Source: Dehalococcoidia bacterium
Lineage (GTDB): Bacteria > Chloroflexota > Dehalococcoidia > SM23-28-2 > HRBIN24
Reading direction: 5' to 3'
DNA length: 64,000 nt
Assembly: GCA_025062275.1 (NCBI GenBank)
Contig: JANXAP010000029.1
Span: forward strand, 27,049-91,048
Under the pieces are notes generated by a model. It did not search any database. It was not told the DNA's origin and saw only the letters and a list, made by a program, of their open reading frames with translations. A program made the position numbers and the translations under genes. Below are positions 63,564-64,000 of the stretch, piece by piece; position 1 is the first letter of the stretch, and the number at the start of each line of letters is the position of its first letter.

Positions 63564-64000
63564 ATGAGCCAGGAGACTGCCACCGTGCGTGCCACCTTTC
63601 CGTCCCTGGAGTGGTTCCAGGCCCTCAAGGACATCGTCAACGGGCAGGAGGCCTACCGGCGCATCGGCACCTGCGACACGACTATGGGCATCAAGATCCC
63701 CGACCTCCAGAAGTTCTACGTGGTGACCTTCGAGGCCTTCGAAGTGGCCGACGTGAGGGAGGCGACCGAGGAGGAGGTGGAGGACTGCGACTTCTGGCTG
63801 GAGGCCCCCTATGCCCGCTGGAAGGAGATGCTGGAGAACATCAAGGCCAACGGCAAGGCCGACCTACATCACACCCTGAACACCCTGGACCTGGAGGACC
63901 CGGAAGGCTTCGCCCGCTCCCACGACGGTCTGCGCCGCGACGCCTTCTACCGCTTCAACCAGTCGCTGCAGTTCTTCTTCGACGCCTCGGCCGCCATCGA
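63564..64000 (+). CDS. SCP2-like sterol-binding domain protein, 3' end cut by the window
   Basis: The first 145 residues of a protein starting at ATG 63564 after GAGGAGGACAGG. The pattern (WFQALKDIVNGQEAYRRIGTCDTTMGIKI, then DCDFWLEAPYARWKEMLENI) resembles an SCP2 lipid-binding domain. It starts with MSQE, as the previous gene does, and lies 57 bases after it, so the three genes are probably one operon. The product may carry a hydrophobic substrate for the di-iron enzyme. The remainder lies beyond the window. Confidence 0.65.
   Translation, partial: MSQETATVRATFPSLEWFQALKDIVNGQEAYRRIGTCDTTMGIKIPDLQKFYVVTFEAFEVADVREATEEEVEDCDFWLEAPYARWKEMLENIKANGKADLHHTLNTLDLEDPEGFARSHDGLRRDAFYRFNQSLQFFFDASAAI

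Noticed and set aside
1..64000. CRISPR arrays, rRNA genes, prophage or integrase genes.
   Set aside because: No regularly spaced repeats, rRNA sequence, phage structural genes or intact recombinases were seen.

Overview
The window is high-G+C bacterial DNA, densely coded on both strands. The mix of genes suggests a Chloroflexota bacterium, perhaps a Dehalococcoidia- or Tepidiforma-like lineage: several type III CoA-transferases, acyl-CoA dehydrogenases, a lone B12-dependent mutase catalytic subunit, a KorAB ferredoxin oxidoreductase, a DUF4389 protein, and Flp/Tad pilus parts. This placement is inferred from gene content, since the window holds no rRNA or other strong phylogenetic marker. Several genes show a missing start codon, an in-frame stop or a homopolymer frameshift, so either gene decay or assembly error is present.

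Layout. 1-4.2 kb: DUF58 protein, a TgpA-like transglutaminase-fold membrane protein lacking its catalytic residues, and ogt, facing dnaE (4.2-7.8 kb). 7.9-10.1 kb: a hypothetical gene, a broken DUF4389 gene and a decayed transposase. 10.3-11.7 kb: two exported proteins of unknown function. 12.1-18.1 kb: four type III CoA-transferases and an alpha/beta hydrolase on the minus strand. 18.4-21.0 kb: two thioredoxin-fold proteins, a CinA-like deamidase and a flavin reductase. 21.0-29.5 kb: acyl-CoA metabolism (thiolase, SDR reductase, acyl-CoA mutase, MaoC hydratase, acyl-CoA dehydrogenase, acyl-CoA ligase). 29.4-35.8 kb: a complete 2-oxoacid dehydrogenase set (Lpd, E1 alpha, E1 beta, E2) with lipA and lipB. 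35.8-38.6 kb: KorA and KorB. 38.8-46.9 kb: an acyl-CoA dehydrogenase, a TPP enzyme, a DUF488 gene, hydrolases, two hotdog hydratases and an SCP2-type thiolase. 47.1-50.9 kb: a peptide-type ABC importer without its ATPases. 52.6-57.8 kb: an AIM24-like protein and a complete sugar-type ABC importer. 58.4-60.7 kb: an orphan gene, tRNA-Trp, an Flp pilin and a TadG-like protein. 60.8-64 kb: a strong promoter followed by two paralogous ferritin-like proteins and the start of an SCP2-like gene.

How the genes fit together. Most of the window serves activation, CoA transfer and beta-oxidation-like breakdown of acyl chains. Branched-chain 2-oxoacids can be decarboxylated either by the lipoyl-dependent complex, whose cofactor is made by LipA and LipB from the same transcript, or by the ferredoxin-linked KorAB. 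Propionyl-type products could then pass to the B12 mutase.

The most unusual locus is at the right end. A canonical di-iron protein is followed by a paralog that has lost nearly all of its metal ligands and gained a repeated helical N-terminus, and then by an SCP2-like gene. I know of no described system with this arrangement.
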